Shown here: one piece after another, positions 46,713 to 55,383 of the stretch
Position numbering within the stretch: position 1 is the first letter of the stretch
Layout: every line of letters begins with the position of its first letter
Assembly (NCBI RefSeq): GCF_013294115.1
Contig: NZ_JABSNP010000008.1
Coordinates: 124,001-188,000 of the forward strand
Direction of reading: 5' to 3'
DNA length: 64,000 nucleotides
Source of the DNA: Hymenobacter caeli
GTDB taxonomy: Bacteria; Bacteroidota; Bacteroidia; Cytophagales; Hymenobacteraceae
Translations under genes and position numbers: made by a program
The notes under the pieces: generated by a model
Told to the model about the DNA's origin: nothing
The model's database searches: none
Seen by the model: only the letters and a program-made list of their open reading frames with translations

Positions 46713-47207
46713 ATGCTCTCCACTTGCATCAACTTTCCGCGGCTCCACCCCACCAACTGGGCCGCTGTGCTGCCCAAGGGACCCGGCCGCTGGCGGACCT
46801 GGTTGGTAGCTGCCGTGATAGTGTGGGGTTTACGGGAGGGCGTGGGGGCTCCAGCGATAGCACAGGCACCTACTTTTGGGACGGATAGCTTACTCATCAG
46901 CGGAATCGTCCGTAACCGAACAGGCCGCCGTCAACCCCATGCGCGGGTTCGGGTATTGCATCATTCAATCACGGCCTACGGCCCATCGCGGCGCGTTGCC
47001 TCTGCCTTAACTGACCAGCAGGGTTTCTTTTCGTTCAGGATTTGTTCTGCCGAGATGGCTGATACTTTGCTTCTACAAGTGTCTTGCAGCGCAACTCCTA
47101 AAAATATCAACTACTTCTTTAGCGCAGAGAAACTCATCGATGCTACTCGTAAAAAACCATATGCCATTTGGTTAGAAAAAAGGCGCATCTACCCTAAAAC
47201 ACGGTAA
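46713..47207 (+). CDS. Shortened paralogue of the preceding gene
   Basis: A 164-residue protein whose start (NFPRLHPTNWAAVLPKGPGR then WRTWLVAAVIVWGLREGVGAP) matches the upstream protein but lacks 54 codons that contain the CAAC motif. The gap is exactly what recombination between two direct repeats would give. The C-terminal part (ISGIVRNRTGRRQPHARVRVL) is again a carboxypeptidase-regulatory-like beta domain but has diverged. The ATG at 46713 is preferred to a TTG at 46695. It may be functional without the zinc-like module or on its way to decay. Confidence 0.6.
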   Translation: MLSTCINFPRLHPTNWAAVLPKGPGRWRTWLVAAVIVWGLREGVGAPAIAQAPTFGTDSLLISGIVRNRTGRRQPHARVRVLHHSITAYGPSRRVASALTDQQGFFSFRICSAEMADTLLLQVSCSATPKNINYFFSAEKLIDATRKKPYAIWLEKRRIYPKTR

Positions 47208-47306
47208 TGGTATTTCAAATCTGAGCATTGCTCATACATAAGGCATTAATACCCTTGTTGGTTGCAGAGGCAAACTTTTCCGCCCCAAAAAGCCTTTTCC
47301 TGGGGT

Positions 47307-48419
47307 ATGAAATTTCTGCCTTTTGCCCTGGGCCTGCTGCTGGCTACGTCCTGCGCCACGTTCAAGCCCACGCCCACCACGCGCTTCAACCCCACTGCCA
47401 CCCGCGCCGAGCTGCCCCACGAGGAGGCTCCGCACCCCAAAAACTCCCTGGAGTGGTGGTACCTCACCGGCCACCTCACCGACCAGGCCAGCGGCGAGCA
47501 GTTCGGAGTGGAGTACGTGTTTTTCCACTTCAACCTGAAGGACGGCAAGGACGACTACCAGCTGGTGAACATGGCCCTGACCGACCCGCAGGGCCAGCAG
47601 TTCCGCTACGACTACAAGCTGGGCAAGCTGCCGCGCCTGCTCACCGACTCGCTGCCCGTGCACCTGCGCGAACACAAAGGCCGCGAGGTCTGGAAATTCG
47701 ACGGCCAGGAAGGCAGCTACCGCCTGCAAGCGGCCTTCACCGGCAAGCAAAACGCCGGCTACGCCTTGGATTTGGCCACTACGCCCGCCAAGGGCGTGGT
47801 GCTGCACAGCGGCACGGGCTACGAAAACTACGGCCAGGGCATCACGGCCGGCTACTACTCCTACCCGCGCCTGGCCACCACCGGCACCGTCACGGTGGCC
47901 GGCAAAACCCACCGGGTAACCGGCGAGCTGTGGTACGACCGGCAGTGGAACTGCACCAGCATCGTGAGCAAGGGCGTGGGCTGGGACTGGCTCGCCATCC
48001 AGCTCGACCAGCCCCGCGAGGAGTTGATGCTGAACACGCTGCGCAACTCCGAAACCGGCCAAACCCTCAACAACGGCACCTTCAGCCCGGCCGACGGCCA
48101 GAACCTGCACCTCACGGGCCCCGACTTTACGCTGACGCCCCTCACGTACTGGACCAGCCCGAAGTCGAAGAGGAAGTACCCCGCCAAGTGGCGCGTGCAG
48201 GTGCCCGGCCAGGGCTACGACCTCACCGTGGAGCCCCTCGTGCCCAACCAGGAGCTGGGCCTGCGCTTCTTCCACGCCTTCACCATGTACTACTGGGAGG
48301 GCATGTGCCGCGTCACCGGCACCCACCGCGGCCAGCCCGTCACGGGCAAGGCCTACGTGGAAATCACGAACCGGAGCGGGGCGGAGGCCCGCCCCGGGGC
48401 CAGCGCGGCCGCCCGGTAG
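47307..48419 (+). CDS. AttH/CrtC-like lipocalin-type lipoprotein
   Basis: A 370-residue lipoprotein (LLLATSC at about residue 16). The mature part begins EWWYLTGHLTD and FHFNLKDGKD, the mark of the AttH/carotenoid 1,2-hydratase family with two lipocalin-like barrels. LWYDRQWN and YYWEGMCRVTG near the end fit too. Members act as hydratases or lipocalin-like binders. No carotenoid genes are in the window, so a hydratase role is not supported. It probably sits in the outer membrane. Confidence 0.82.
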   Translation: MKFLPFALGLLLATSCATFKPTPTTRFNPTATRAELPHEEAPHPKNSLEWWYLTGHLTDQASGEQFGVEYVFFHFNLKDGKDDYQLVNMALTDPQGQQFRYDYKLGKLPRLLTDSLPVHLREHKGREVWKFDGQEGSYRLQAAFTGKQNAGYALDLATTPAKGVVLHSGTGYENYGQGITAGYYSYPRLATTGTVTVAGKTHRVTGELWYDRQWNCTSIVSKGVGWDWLAIQLDQPREELMLNTLRNSETGQTLNNGTFSPADGQNLHLTGPDFTLTPLTYWTSPKSKRKYPAKWRVQVPGQGYDLTVEPLVPNQELGLRFFHAFTMYYWEGMCRVTGTHRGQPVTGKAYVEITNRSGAEARPGASAAAR

Positions 48420-48431
48420 CGGCTCCGGGCC

Positions 48432-49640
48432 CTACTGGTTGAGCACGATGCGGAAGGTGGTGCCGCGGCCCAGCTCGCTCCACTTCACGAAAAGCTGGCC
48501 TTCGTGGTAGTTTTCGATGATGCGCTTGGCCAGAGCCAGGCCCAGGCCCCAGCCGCGGCGCTTGGTGGTGAAACCGGGCAGGAACACGCTCTGGAGCTTG
48601 TTTTTGGCGATGCCCTTGCCCGTATCGGTGATGTCGATGGCCACCTGGCGCGACGCCGCCGCGCGGCGGTACCAGCTGCGGCGCACCCGCACCCGGCGCA
48701 GGTGCAGCGTGATGGAGCCGCGGCCTTCCATGGCGTCCACGGCGTTTTTGCAGATGTTTTCCACCACCCAGTCGAAGAGCGGCACGTTCACGCGGGCGGG
48801 GGTGTCGAGCGGCAGGTCGCTTTCGATGGCAAATTTCACCTTGCGCGACACCCGGCTTTCGAGGTAGGCAATGGCGTTGCGGGTCACTTGCAGCAGGTTT
48901 TCGTCGTTGAGCACCGGCACCGAGCCGATGTTGGAAAACCGCTCGGTGATGATTTCCAGCCGCCGGATGTCCTTGCCCAGCTCCTCGATGATGGGCTCGT
49001 TGGCGAATCGCTCCGACTCGCGCAAGTAGCTCTGCCAGCCCACCAGGCTGCTCAGGGGCGTGCCCAGCTGGTGGGCCGTTTCCTTGGCCAGGCCCACCCA
49101 CACGCGGTTTTGCTCGGCCCGGCGCGAGTAGCTGAACGAGAAGTAGGCCATCACCGCCAGCGAGCCAATCACGCCCAGCTGCACCAGCGGGTAGGTGCGC
49201 AGCTGGGCCAGCAGGTGCGAGTCGTTGTAGTAGATGTATGTGCGGGCCCCGGCCGCGTACTCCACCACGATGGGCGGGTGGCGCTCCTTCATCAGCGCCA
49301 GCTCGTGGCGCAGGCGGGCCACCGAGTCGGCCAGGGGCAGGTGGGGCGGCATGTCCACGTTTTTCGACCCCTCCACCGTGCCCGCCTCGTTGGTGAAGAT
49401 GACGGGAATGGTCTTGTTGACGTTGATAATCTGGGCCTGCACGAAGAGAAGGCCGCTCTCTTCCTCCGTGTTCACAATGAAGCGCTGGGCCTTGGCGTAC
49501 AGCTCAATCTGCTCCTGCTCGCGCCGGGCCACCTGCCGCACCAGGATGTTGGTGTACACCACGGTGCTGGCCCCGATGAGCAGGGCCAGCACCGCCACCA
49601 GAATTTTGCCGCGGGACTTTTGGTCGTAAATCGGAATCAT
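48432..49640 (-). CDS. Membrane-bound sensor histidine kinase
   Basis: A 402-residue kinase with two membrane helices (about 12-32 and 152-170) enclosing a periplasmic sensor loop of about 120 residues. The phosphorylated H190 lies in KETAHQLGTPLSSL. The HATPase part has NICKNAVDAM and the G2 motif GWGLGLALAKRI. This group is common in Bacteroidota as an orphan kinase. It lies downstream of dusB on the same strand with repeat H in between. Confidence 0.92.
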   Translation of the reverse strand: MIPIYDQKSRGKILVAVLALLIGASTVVYTNILVRQVARREQEQIELYAKAQRFIVNTEEESGLLFVQAQIINVNKTIPVIFTNEAGTVEGSKNVDMPPHLPLADSVARLRHELALMKERHPPIVVEYAAGARTYIYYNDSHLLAQLRTYPLVQLGVIGSLAVMAYFSFSYSRRAEQNRVWVGLAKETAHQLGTPLSSLVGWQSYLRESERFANEPIIEELGKDIRRLEIITERFSNIGSVPVLNDENLLQVTRNAIAYLESRVSRKVKFAIESDLPLDTPARVNVPLFDWVVENICKNAVDAMEGRGSITLHLRRVRVRRSWYRRAAASRQVAIDITDTGKGIAKNKLQSVFLPGFTTKRRGWGLGLALAKRIIENYHEGQLFVKWSELGRGTTFRIVLNQ

Positions 49641-49672
49641 GCGGGGCAAAATACGGTGCGGGAAGAACGGCG

Positions 49673-49805
49673 CGGGCTGCCGGCTTTTTCGCCGGCTGCC
49701 CGCTAATCGCTGAATCGGCGGAAAATCATCGGGCTGCTATCGAAGCCCCAACTGCCCTTGGGGCCCTGGCGATTACCGGGCAGCCGCCGAAAAGCCGGCA
49801 GCCCG
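49673..49805. repeat. Nested palindrome H between kinase and dusB
   Basis: The arms at 49673-49710 and 49769-49805 are inverted copies of each other with two substitutions and one indel. Each arm is itself a hairpin (GGGCTGCCGGC ... GCCGGCTGCCC). The structure could form a cruciform, and it would end dusB transcription only weakly. Confidence 0.7.
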
Positions 49806-49810
49806 GCCCC

Positions 49811-50803
49811 CTACCCCACCAGCACGGCCTCGCTGGCGGCAATTTCGGCCATAATTTCCTGCACCGCTTCGGGCGTTTCGGCGTCCACGAGGCGGGTGCG
49901 CCAAGCCTTGGCCCCGTCCAGGCCCCGGAAGTAGTGGGCGTAGTGGCGGCGCATCTCGAACACGCCGGCCCGGGGCCCCTTCCACTCCACACTTTTATCG
50001 AAGTGCATCCGGCACATGGCCACCCGCTCTTCCAGGGTGGGCGGGGCCAGCCGCTGGCCGGTGGCCACGTAGTGCTTGATTTCGCGGAAAATCCAGGGGT
50101 AGCCGATGCTGGCGCGGCCCACCATCACGCCGTCCACGCCGTAGCGGGTTTTGTACTCCAGGGCCTTTTCGGGCGAGGTGATGTCGCCGTTGCCGAAGAT
50201 GGGGATGTGGATGCGCGGGTTGTCCTTGATGCGGGCAATGAGCCGCCAGTCGGCCTCGCCCTTGTACAGCTGCACCCGCGTGCGGCCGTGCACGGTGAGG
50301 GCCGCAATGCCGATGTCCTGCAACCGCTCGGCCACGTCCTCCACGTTTTTGGTGCCCTCGTCCCAGCCCAGGCGGGTTTTCACGGTCACGGGCAGGTGGG
50401 TGTTGTGGATGACGGCGGCCGTCATGGCCACCATCTTGGGCACGTCGCGCAGCAGGGCCGCGCCCGCGCCCCGGCAGGCCACCTGCTTCACCGGGCAGCC
50501 GTAATTAATATCAATCAGGTCGGGCCCGGCTTCGGTGCTGATGGCCGCGCACTCGCCCATCGTTTCCACGTCGGAGCCGAAGAGCTGAATGCCGATGGGC
50601 CGCTCGTAGTCGAACACGTCCAGCTTCTGCCGGCTCTTCGCCGCCGCCCGAATCAGGCCCTCCGACGAGATGAACTCGGTGTACATCAGGTCGGCCCCGT
50701 TGGCCTTGCACACGGCGCGGAAGGGCGGGTCGCTCACGTCCTCCATCGGGGCAAGCAAGAGCGGAAAGTCGGGGAGCTGGATGTTGGGACCTATGTTGAC
50801 CAC
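49811..50803 (-). CDS. dusB: tRNA-dihydrouridine synthase DusB
   Basis: A 330-residue FMN enzyme that reduces uridine in the D loop of tRNA. The TIM-barrel begins PLLLAPMEDVSDPPF. The catalytic Cys is C103 in NYGCPVKQVACRGAGA, and FGNGDI binds FMN. The C-terminal helical domain recognises tRNA. The start is a GTG at 50803 and lies inside the left arm of repeat D, so the element supplies both the start codon and the upstream region. No ATG occurs before residue 20. Confidence 0.93.
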   Translation of the reverse strand: MVNIGPNIQLPDFPLLLAPMEDVSDPPFRAVCKANGADLMYTEFISSEGLIRAAAKSRQKLDVFDYERPIGIQLFGSDVETMGECAAISTEAGPDLIDINYGCPVKQVACRGAGAALLRDVPKMVAMTAAVIHNTHLPVTVKTRLGWDEGTKNVEDVAERLQDIGIAALTVHGRTRVQLYKGEADWRLIARIKDNPRIHIPIFGNGDITSPEKALEYKTRYGVDGVMVGRASIGYPWIFREIKHYVATGQRLAPPTLEERVAMCRMHFDKSVEWKGPRAGVFEMRRHYAHYFRGLDGAKAWRTRLVDAETPEAVQEIMAEIAASEAVLVG

Positions 50804-51028
50804 AGATTTAACGGATTTTTAGCGGATTTAACGGATTTTTTGGGGTTCCGCCCCGGCGTGCGGGCCCGGCAGGTGTGCGGGCCCGGCAATAACTGGGAAT
50901 AAACGCGGATTATTACGGACTTAACGTCATTTACCGAACAGAAGCAGAACGGCCGGCGTGCGCCGCAAAGGAGCAGAGCCCCAAAAAATCCGTTAAATCC
51001 GTTAGAAATCCGTTAAATCTGTGGTCAA
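50796..51028. repeat. Inverted repeat D (50-bp arms)
   Basis: The arms at 50796-50845 and 50979-51028 match over 50 bases with two mismatches. They contain the words ACCACAGATTTAACGGATT and GGATTTAACGGATTTTTTGG. The left arm overlaps the dusB start, and the right arm ends 30 bases before the CPBP gene. The 133-base interior has no gene. Confidence 0.88.
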
Positions 51029-51058
51029 ATTTACGACTTCCCCAACTTGCCCCCGCCC

Positions 51059-52048
51059 ATGAAAGGTTTCCTCTCGCGCACCATGCACCCGCTGTTGCAG
51101 ATACTGGTGGTGCTGGCGCTGGCCTTCGCCGGGCTGTGCCTGGGCAGTTTTGTGGCCCTGTTGGTGGCCAAGCTGTTGTACGGCACGTCGGTGGCCGCCT
51201 TCGGGCAGCTCGGCGCGGCCCCCGGCGGCCGCCCCCACGGCTGGGCCGTGCTGATGCTGTTGCAGGGCCTGTCGCTGGCCGGCGCGGGGGCCGGCGCGGC
51301 CCTGCTGCCGCGCGTGGTGGGCGTGCCGTGGGCCAGCTACTTCGCCCCGCGGCCCCTGGGCAGCGCCGCCTGGCCGCTGGGCGCGGGGGCCCTGGTGCTG
51401 CTGGTCATCCCCTGCATGTCGGTGCTGGTGGCCTGGAACGCGGGCGTGCATTTCCCGGCCTTCCTGCACGGCTTCGAAACGTGGGCCCGGGCCAGCGAAG
51501 ACCAGGCCGCCGGCCTCACCAAGTTCCTCACGCAGCTCACCACCGGGGGCCGGCTGCTGGTGGCCGTGCTCGTTATCGGGGTGGTGCCGGCGGTGGCCGA
51601 GGAGCTGGTGTTTCGGGGCGTGGTGCAGCAGAACCTGGTGCGCTGGTTCGGCTCGCGGCACGCGGGCGTGTGGGCGGCGGCGGCCATTTTCAGCGCCATC
51701 CACTTCCAGTTCTTCGGCTTCGTGCCGCGCTTTGTGCTGGGCCTGGGCCTGGGCTACCTCTACGAGTGGAGCGGCAACATCGTGGTGCCGATGGCCGCCC
51801 ACTTTACTAACAATGCCTTCCAGGTGGTGCTGCTCTACTTTGCGCAGCACGGGGCCTTTGGCTGGAGCACGGCCTTCGACCCCGACAGCACCGCCGCGCT
51901 GCCCTGGCCGCTGGCGCTGCTCTCGGCGGCCCTCACGGCCGGGCTGCTGTGGGTGCTGCACCAGCGCCTGCCCCTGGCCGCGCCCCGCCAGGCGCTCACC
52001 CTCACCAGCCGCGGCGTGGCGGCGGCCCCCAGCCAGCCCGTACCGTAA
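51059..52048 (+). CDS. CPBP-family intramembrane metalloprotease
   Basis: A 329-residue membrane protein with eight or so helices. The active-site motifs of the CPBP (Rce1/Abi) family are present: E181-E182-x3-R186 (EELVFRGV), the His in IHFQFFGF and the final HFTNNAFQ. The family cuts membrane peptides, and some members protect against bacteriocins. The substrate is unknown. The ATG at 51059 is followed by a short basic stretch and the first helix. Repeat D lies just upstream. Confidence 0.9.
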   Translation: MKGFLSRTMHPLLQILVVLALAFAGLCLGSFVALLVAKLLYGTSVAAFGQLGAAPGGRPHGWAVLMLLQGLSLAGAGAGAALLPRVVGVPWASYFAPRPLGSAAWPLGAGALVLLVIPCMSVLVAWNAGVHFPAFLHGFETWARASEDQAAGLTKFLTQLTTGGRLLVAVLVIGVVPAVAEELVFRGVVQQNLVRWFGSRHAGVWAAAAIFSAIHFQFFGFVPRFVLGLGLGYLYEWSGNIVVPMAAHFTNNAFQVVLLYFAQHGAFGWSTAFDPDSTAALPWPLALLSAALTAGLLWVLHQRLPLAAPRQALTLTSRGVAAAPSQPVP

Positions 52049-52084
52049 TTTGGCGGCCCCTTCGCTCCTTTTCCGCCCCTGCTT

Positions 52085-53059
52085 TTGAACCCCGACCTTC
52101 CTCCGGCCAACGCCCCCGCCAAGCGCGTCCGCAGCAATTTGCGCCAGCGCGTCGTCTGGGGCACCATCGCGGCCACGCTGCTCATCGGCTGCACCTACGG
52201 GGGCCCCATCTCGTTCGGGCTGTTCTTCGCGGCGGTGCAGGCCGTGATGCTCAAGGAGTTTTACCGGATTATGCGGGCAAACGGGTACCGGCCGGCCTCG
52301 TGGGTTGGGGTTATAATTGGGGTACTAATTTTCAGCTATCTACATCTCTTTACCGGGTTTTTTCATTACGCCCAACTTTTTGGCTGGCAAACCGGCTGGA
52401 CTACTTATCCGTCGTTATCGGCCTTGCCGCAGATCCTACCTGGAAGGGTTCCGTTTTGGATGGTGCTGGTGCGGGAGACGAGTTATTTCCTGATAGTGGC
52501 CGGGGCCCTGCTGATGGTCGTTGTGCTGGTCCGCGAAATCATCCGGTGGCCGCACCACGGGCAGCCGTTCCTTAACCTGGCCGCTACGCTGGGGGGTCTT
52601 TTTTACATTAGCTTGCCCATGGGCCTGCTTAATGTACTGGCTTTCAATCGTAAGGGCTACGACGCTCGCCACGTGTTCTGCCTCATCGTGCTGGTGTGGG
52701 CGGCTGACACGGGGGCCTATTTCGCCGGCAAAAACTTTGGCAGGCACAAGCTGGCCCCCAGCATTTCGCCGGGCAAAACGTGGGAAGGCTGGGCCGGGGG
52801 GGCCCTGCTGGCCCTGGTGACGGGCTGGGCGTTTGGGCAGTTCGTGCCCGACATTCCGCTCACGCACCGGCTGGTGGCGGCGGGCGTGGTGGCCGTGTTC
52901 GGGCCCCTCGGCGATTTGGCCGAGTCGATGCTCAAGCGCAGCGCGGGGGTGAAGGATTCGGGTACGTTCCTGCCCGGCCACGGCGGGCTGCTCGACCGCT
53001 TCGACGCCTTTTTGCTGGTGCTGCCGGTGCTGGCGCTGCTCCAGCTGCTGGCGGGGTAA
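52085..53059 (+). CDS. cdsA: Phosphatidate cytidylyltransferase
   Basis: A 324-residue inner-membrane enzyme making CDP-diacylglycerol from phosphatidate and CTP, the precursor of all phospholipids. The signature GDLAESMLKRSAGVKDSG and GGLLDRFD near the C-terminus is diagnostic. Eight or nine helices precede it. The start is a TTG at 52085, because no ATG occurs before the first helix. The middle (residues 75-125) is AT-richer and aromatic-rich. psd lies 1.7 kb away, so two phospholipid genes share this region. Confidence 0.93.
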   Translation: MNPDLPPANAPAKRVRSNLRQRVVWGTIAATLLIGCTYGGPISFGLFFAAVQAVMLKEFYRIMRANGYRPASWVGVIIGVLIFSYLHLFTGFFHYAQLFGWQTGWTTYPSLSALPQILPGRVPFWMVLVRETSYFLIVAGALLMVVVLVREIIRWPHHGQPFLNLAATLGGLFYISLPMGLLNVLAFNRKGYDARHVFCLIVLVWAADTGAYFAGKNFGRHKLAPSISPGKTWEGWAGGALLALVTGWAFGQFVPDIPLTHRLVAAGVVAVFGPLGDLAESMLKRSAGVKDSGTFLPGHGGLLDRFDAFLLVLPVLALLQLLAG

Positions 53060-53098
53060 CGGGGCGGTAACGGCGGGGCAATACGAAACTAACACCCG

Positions 53099-53128
53099 TT
53101 CGTATGTGGGGCAAACTCAGTACCTTTG
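53099..53128 (+). promoter_or_regulatory. Promoter of gdhA
   Basis: TACCTTTG at 53121-53128 with TTCG (one mismatch to TTTG) at 53099-53102 and an 18-base spacer. The leader to the ATG at 53188 is about 50 bases. Confidence 0.55.
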
Positions 53129-53187
53129 CCGCTTCAAAACGCACTCCCGTCCCACCCAACCCCTACCTCTAATTTTTAACCCCAACT

Positions 53188-54474
53188 ATGGCCACCCACA
53201 CCGTTTATAAAGAACCCGCTCCGCTTATCGACCGCGAAAACCCGCTGGAATCGATGATGTCCCGCTTCAACGTCGCCGCCGAAATCCTCGGCCTCGACGA
53301 AGAAACCTACAACGTCCTCAAAACCCCGGACAAGCAGGTCATCGTGCACATCCCCGTCACGATGGACAACGGCAAGGTGCGCGTGTTCGAGGGCTACCGT
53401 GTGATTCACAACACCATCCTGGGGCCCAGCAAGGGCGGCATCCGCTACGACAAGAACGTGTACCTCGACGAGGTGAAGGCCCTGGCGGCCTGGATGACCT
53501 GGAAGTGCGCCGTGGTGGACATCCCCTACGGCGGCGCGAAAGGCGGCATCATCTGCGACCCGACCACGATGAGCGCCGGCGAAATCGAGCGCATGACCCG
53601 CGCTTACACCCTGGCCCTGAAGGACGTGTTCGGCCCCGACCGCGACATTCCGGCCCCCGACATGGGCACGGGGCCCCGCGAAATGGCGTGGCTGATGGAC
53701 GAGTTCTCAAAGACCGTGGGCATGACGTCCTCGGCCGTTGTGACGGGCAAGCCCCTGGTGATGGGCGGCTCACTGGGCCGCACCGAGGCCACCGGCCGCG
53801 GCGTGATGGTGTCGTGCCTGGCCGCCATGGTCAAGCTGGACATGAAAATCGAAGAGACGTCGGTGGCTATCCAGGGCTTCGGCAACGTGGGCTCCTGGAC
53901 GGCCAAGCTGATGTTTGACAAAGGCCTGAAGATAAAGGCAGTATCGGACATCTCGGGTGCTTACTGGAACGCTGATGGCATTAATATTGACGAGGCCATT
54001 GCTTACAAAAACGCCCACGGGGGCCGCCTCGAAGGCTTCACCGGCGCCGTGCCCATGGACCCCGACGAGCTGCTCACTTCAGAAGTCGACGTGCTGGTGC
54101 CCGCGGCCGTGGAAGACGTTATCACCGAGCACAATGCCCCATACATCAAGGCCAAGCTGATTGTGGAAGGCGCCAACGGCCCCACGGCCGCCTCGGCCGA
54201 CCCTATTATTTACGCAAAAGGCATTTCGGTGGTGCCCGACATCCTGGCCAACTCGGGCGGCGTGACGGTGAGCTACTTCGAGTGGGTGCAGAACAAGCAG
54301 GGCTTCAAGTGGACGGCGGAAATGGTGACCGAGCGCGCCGACCGCATCATGAGCGATGCCTTCGAGAAAGTGTACCAAACCAGCCTGAAATACAACATTT
54401 CCCTGCGCATCGCGGCCTACGTGGTGGCCATCGATAAGGTGGCGCAGACTTACAAGTTCCGCGGCGGCTTCTAG
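53188..54474 (+). CDS. gdhA: Glutamate dehydrogenase (Glu/Leu/Phe/Val family)
   Basis: A 428-residue oxidoreductase interconverting glutamate and 2-oxoglutarate with ammonia. GPSKGGIRY binds the substrate, and DIPYGGAKGG holds the catalytic lysine (K118). The nucleotide-binding motif is GFGNVGSWTAK. Length and motifs match catabolic-type hexameric GDH. Coenzyme choice is not settled by what I can see. Inverted repeat E begins two bases after the stop codon. Confidence 0.95.
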   Translation: MATHTVYKEPAPLIDRENPLESMMSRFNVAAEILGLDEETYNVLKTPDKQVIVHIPVTMDNGKVRVFEGYRVIHNTILGPSKGGIRYDKNVYLDEVKALAAWMTWKCAVVDIPYGGAKGGIICDPTTMSAGEIERMTRAYTLALKDVFGPDRDIPAPDMGTGPREMAWLMDEFSKTVGMTSSAVVTGKPLVMGGSLGRTEATGRGVMVSCLAAMVKLDMKIEETSVAIQGFGNVGSWTAKLMFDKGLKIKAVSDISGAYWNADGINIDEAIAYKNAHGGRLEGFTGAVPMDPDELLTSEVDVLVPAAVEDVITEHNAPYIKAKLIVEGANGPTAASADPIIYAKGISVVPDILANSGGVTVSYFEWVQNKQGFKWTAEMVTERADRIMSDAFEKVYQTSLKYNISLRIAAYVVAIDKVAQTYKFRGGF

Positions 54475-54476
54475 AC

Positions 54477-54716
54477 CACTGATTTTAACTGATTAACCGT
54501 GGTTTCACTGAGTTATCGGCCCGTTTTATTGGTTGATATTTCGCGCGCTTTAATCGGTTGTTCTTCGTTGTAGGGAGAGGCACGGGCCGTTTGGTCCGTG
54601 CCCTTTCTGTTTCTAACCGTAATTTGTCCCAGCTGCTGCTCCCAGCCGCCGTATTTTTTGTACTGGTTAACTTCGTTGAAAGCAGCGAAATTACGGTTAA
54701 TCAGTCAAAATCAGTG
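54477..54716. repeat. Inverted repeat E (30-bp arms) between gdhA and psd
   Basis: The arms at 54477-54506 and 54687-54716 match with three mismatches (words CACTGATTTTAACTG and GATTAACCG). The left arm starts two bases after the gdhA stop, and the right arm ends four bases before the psd ATG. The 180-base interior has the gdhA terminator and no gene. Confidence 0.8.
54579..54610 (+). terminator. Terminator of gdhA, inside repeat E
   Basis: A GGCACGG/CCGTGCC stem with a ten-base loop, followed by CTTTCTGTTT. It is 105 bases after the stop codon. Confidence 0.55.
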
Positions 54717-54720
54717 ATTT

Positions 54721-55383
54721 ATGAAAGTACACAAAGAAGGCCGCCGCATCTTGTTCGTCACCGTTCTGGTGCTGTTGGCCCTAAACCTGGCCCTGTACCA
54801 GTTCAACCGCGGGGCGGTGCTTTTCAACCGCATTTTCGCCGGGGCTTCGGCGGTGGCGTTTCTGGCGCTGCTCCAGTTTTTTCGCAGCCCGTTCCGGCAC
54901 CTGTTCACCCACGAAGACCTGCTGCTGGCCCCCGCCGACGGCAAAGTGGTGGTGATTGAGGACGTGTACGAGCCCGAGTATTTCGACGACATGCGCAAGC
55001 AAATCAGCGTGTTCATGTCGCCCATCAACGTGCACGTGACGCGCAACCCGATTTCGGGCATGGTGAAGTACTTCAAGTACCACCCCGGCAACTACCTGGT
55101 GGCCTGGCACCCCAAAAGCAGCACCCAAAACGAGCGCACTACCGTGGTGGTCGAAAGCGACGCCGGGCCCCTGGTGCTGTTCCGGCAAATTGCCGGGGCC
55201 ATGGCCCGCCGCATCGTGTGGTACGTGAACGAGGGCGACGAAGTAAACCAGGGCGAGGAATTCGGCTTCATCAAGTTCGGCTCGCGGGTCGACTTGTTCG
55301 TGCCCATCGACGCCGACGTGAAAGTGGAACTGGGCCAGAAAGTAAAGGGCGGTGAAACGGTCATTTGCCAGCTGAAGGTGTGA
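54721..55383 (+). CDS. psd: Phosphatidylserine decarboxylase
   Basis: A 220-residue proenzyme of the short Psd group. Two membrane segments at about 10-50 precede the catalytic domain, with PINVHVTRNPISG. The self-cleavage site is the GS pair in IKFGSRVD, where the Ser becomes the pyruvoyl group. It makes phosphatidylethanolamine from phosphatidylserine. Repeat E ends four bases before its ATG, and the left arm of repeat F starts at the last base of its stop codon. Confidence 0.94.
   Translation: MKVHKEGRRILFVTVLVLLALNLALYQFNRGAVLFNRIFAGASAVAFLALLQFFRSPFRHLFTHEDLLLAPADGKVVVIEDVYEPEYFDDMRKQISVFMSPINVHVTRNPISGMVKYFKYHPGNYLVAWHPKSSTQNERTTVVVESDAGPLVLFRQIAGAMARRIVWYVNEGDEVNQGEEFGFIKFGSRVDLFVPIDADVKVELGQKVKGGETVICQLKV

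Noticed and set aside
54558-54959. A 133-codon plus-strand frame across the gdhA-psd gap
   Set aside because: It overlaps psd out of frame, includes the gdhA terminator and repeat arm, and has no recognisable sequence.
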